Part shown: positions 63,336-64,000 of the stretch, piece after piece
Layout: each line of letters begins with the position of its first letter
Numbering within the stretch: the first letter of the stretch is position 1
Source of the DNA: Flavobacterium sp. N1994
Lineage (GTDB): Bacteria > Bacteroidota > Bacteroidia > Flavobacteriales > Flavobacteriaceae
DNA: 64,000 nucleotides
Reading direction: 5' to 3'
Assembly: GCF_025947145.1 (NCBI RefSeq)
Contig: NZ_CP109999.1
Location: 248,001-312,000 of the forward strand
Translations under genes and position numbers: made by a program
Notes under the pieces: generated by a model
Told to the model about the DNA's origin: nothing
The model's input: only the letters and a program-made list of their open reading frames with translations
The model's database searches: none

Positions 63336-64000
63336 ATGTTTATCAAAATAAATCCTTCTTGGCAAAAGGTACTTTCTACTGAGTTTGAAAAGCCCTACTT
63401 TGAATCGTTGATTTCCTTTGTTAAAAACGAATATGCTACTAAACGATGCTTTCCAAAGGGAAGTGAAATCTTTGCGGCTTTCGACCATTGTCCGTTTGAT
63501 AAGGTTAAGGTAGTCATTATTGGTCAAGACCCTTATCATGGTTTAGGACAGGCTAATGGATTGTGTTTTTCTGTTAATGATGGTATTGCTTTTCCTCCTT
63601 CGCTTATTAATATTTTCAAAGAGATTCAATCGGATTTGATGATTCCGTTTCTGCTATCAGGAAATTTGGAGCGTTGGGCTGACCAAGGCGTTTTGTTGCT
63701 CAATGCTACTTTGACGGTTAGAGAAAGTGAAGCAGGGAGTCATCAAAATAAGGGATGGGAAACGTTTACAGATGCTGTTATTCAGAAGCTATCGGATGAG
63801 AAGGAACACGTTGTGTTTTTGCTTTGGGGAGGTTTCGCTAAAAAGAAAGGCGCCAAAATTGACCGAAATAAACATTATGTCTTAGAGACTGGACATCCCT
63901 CTCCATTGAGTGCCAATAGAGGATTGTGGTTTGGAAATAAACATTTTAGTAAAACTAATTTTTACTTAGAAGGTTTAGGAAAAGAAGCTATAAAATGGTA
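63336..64000 (+). CDS. ung: Uracil-DNA glycosylase (cut by window end)
   Basis: The first 221 residues of a family 1 uracil-DNA glycosylase; I translated it from ATG 63336 and the frame is open to the window end, so only a few residues should be missing. The catalytic GQDPYHG motif (about residues 66-72), the FPPSLINIFKEI segment and LLLNATLTVRE follow the fold, and the DNA-intercalating loop GHPSPLS is near residue 189. It removes uracil from DNA to start base excision repair. It is divergent from the MutS2-like gene. Confidence 0.95.
   Translation, partial: MFIKINPSWQKVLSTEFEKPYFESLISFVKNEYATKRCFPKGSEIFAAFDHCPFDKVKVVIIGQDPYHGLGQANGLCFSVNDGIAFPPSLINIFKEIQSDLMIPFLLSGNLERWADQGVLLLNATLTVRESEAGSHQNKGWETFTDAVIQKLSDEKEHVVFLLWGGFAKKKGAKIDRNKHYVLETGHPSPLSANRGLWFGNKHFSKTNFYLEGLGKEAIKW

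Overview
The window is AT-rich chromosomal DNA from a member of the Bacteroidota, most likely Flavobacterium or a close relative in the Flavobacteriaceae. Several independent signs agree. There is a type IX secretion C-terminal sorting domain (59081-60607). Several promoters carry the TTTG...TAnnTTTG signature of this phylum. Many start codons lack an obvious Shine-Dalgarno sequence. The gene set also fits: LptD/TamB/MlaD-type envelope genes, BshA of bacillithiol synthesis, a DUF4159 protein, and a THUMP-like methyltransferase. I saw no rRNA, tRNA, CRISPR array, transposase or integrase.

Layout. 1-975 is the N-terminal part of clpB, cut by the window edge, with twin palindromes upstream. 1169-3744 holds small secreted proteins, yaaA and a coiled-coil protein. 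3848-8501 is a TetR-controlled tripartite efflux operon (TetR, TolC-like, HlyD-like, EmrB-like) with two operator palindromes. 8662-14992 is a complete trpEGDCFBA operon on the minus strand. It is preceded by a leader peptide with three consecutive Trp codons and an attenuator hairpin. 15246-16939 is a MarR-nitroreductase-YceI operon with two TTGTA-N2-TACAA palindromes over its promoter. 17116-19461 encodes a rhodanese, an NDH-2-type dehydrogenase and a VanX-like dipeptidase. 19458-24840 is a minus-strand housekeeping block (methyltransferases RsmE and THUMP-like, TsaD, a thioredoxin-fold protein, DUF4159). 24940-29496 is tamB. 29639-33102 is a carbon-metabolism cluster (pfkA, gap, a BadF-type sugar kinase, mgsA).

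About 33180-41400 is the accessory region. It opens with a 21-bp tandem repeat. It then holds small lineage-restricted genes, nearly all on the minus strand, separated by related intergenic junction elements. Genes that begin a unit are headed by a repeated promoter-bearing element. The organisation resembles a cassette array, but no recombinase is visible, so that reading is inference. A GC-richer azoreductase with a divergent HxlR regulator sits inside it.

41396-64000 returns to core genes: ridA, lptD, two tandem cell-wall amidases with SPOR-like tails, MlaD, a split iron-sulfur oxidoreductase pair, a GH3/beta-lactamase-like fusion lipoprotein, bshA, an outer-membrane barrel, aroC, a dicarboxylate symporter, a T9SS cargo protein, a DCC-family protein, a MutS2-like ATPase without a Smr domain, and ung cut by the window end. 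Both the trp operon and aroC serve aromatic amino acid synthesis. The most informative regulatory reading is the trp attenuator; the most unusual structure is the 33-41 kb accessory array.
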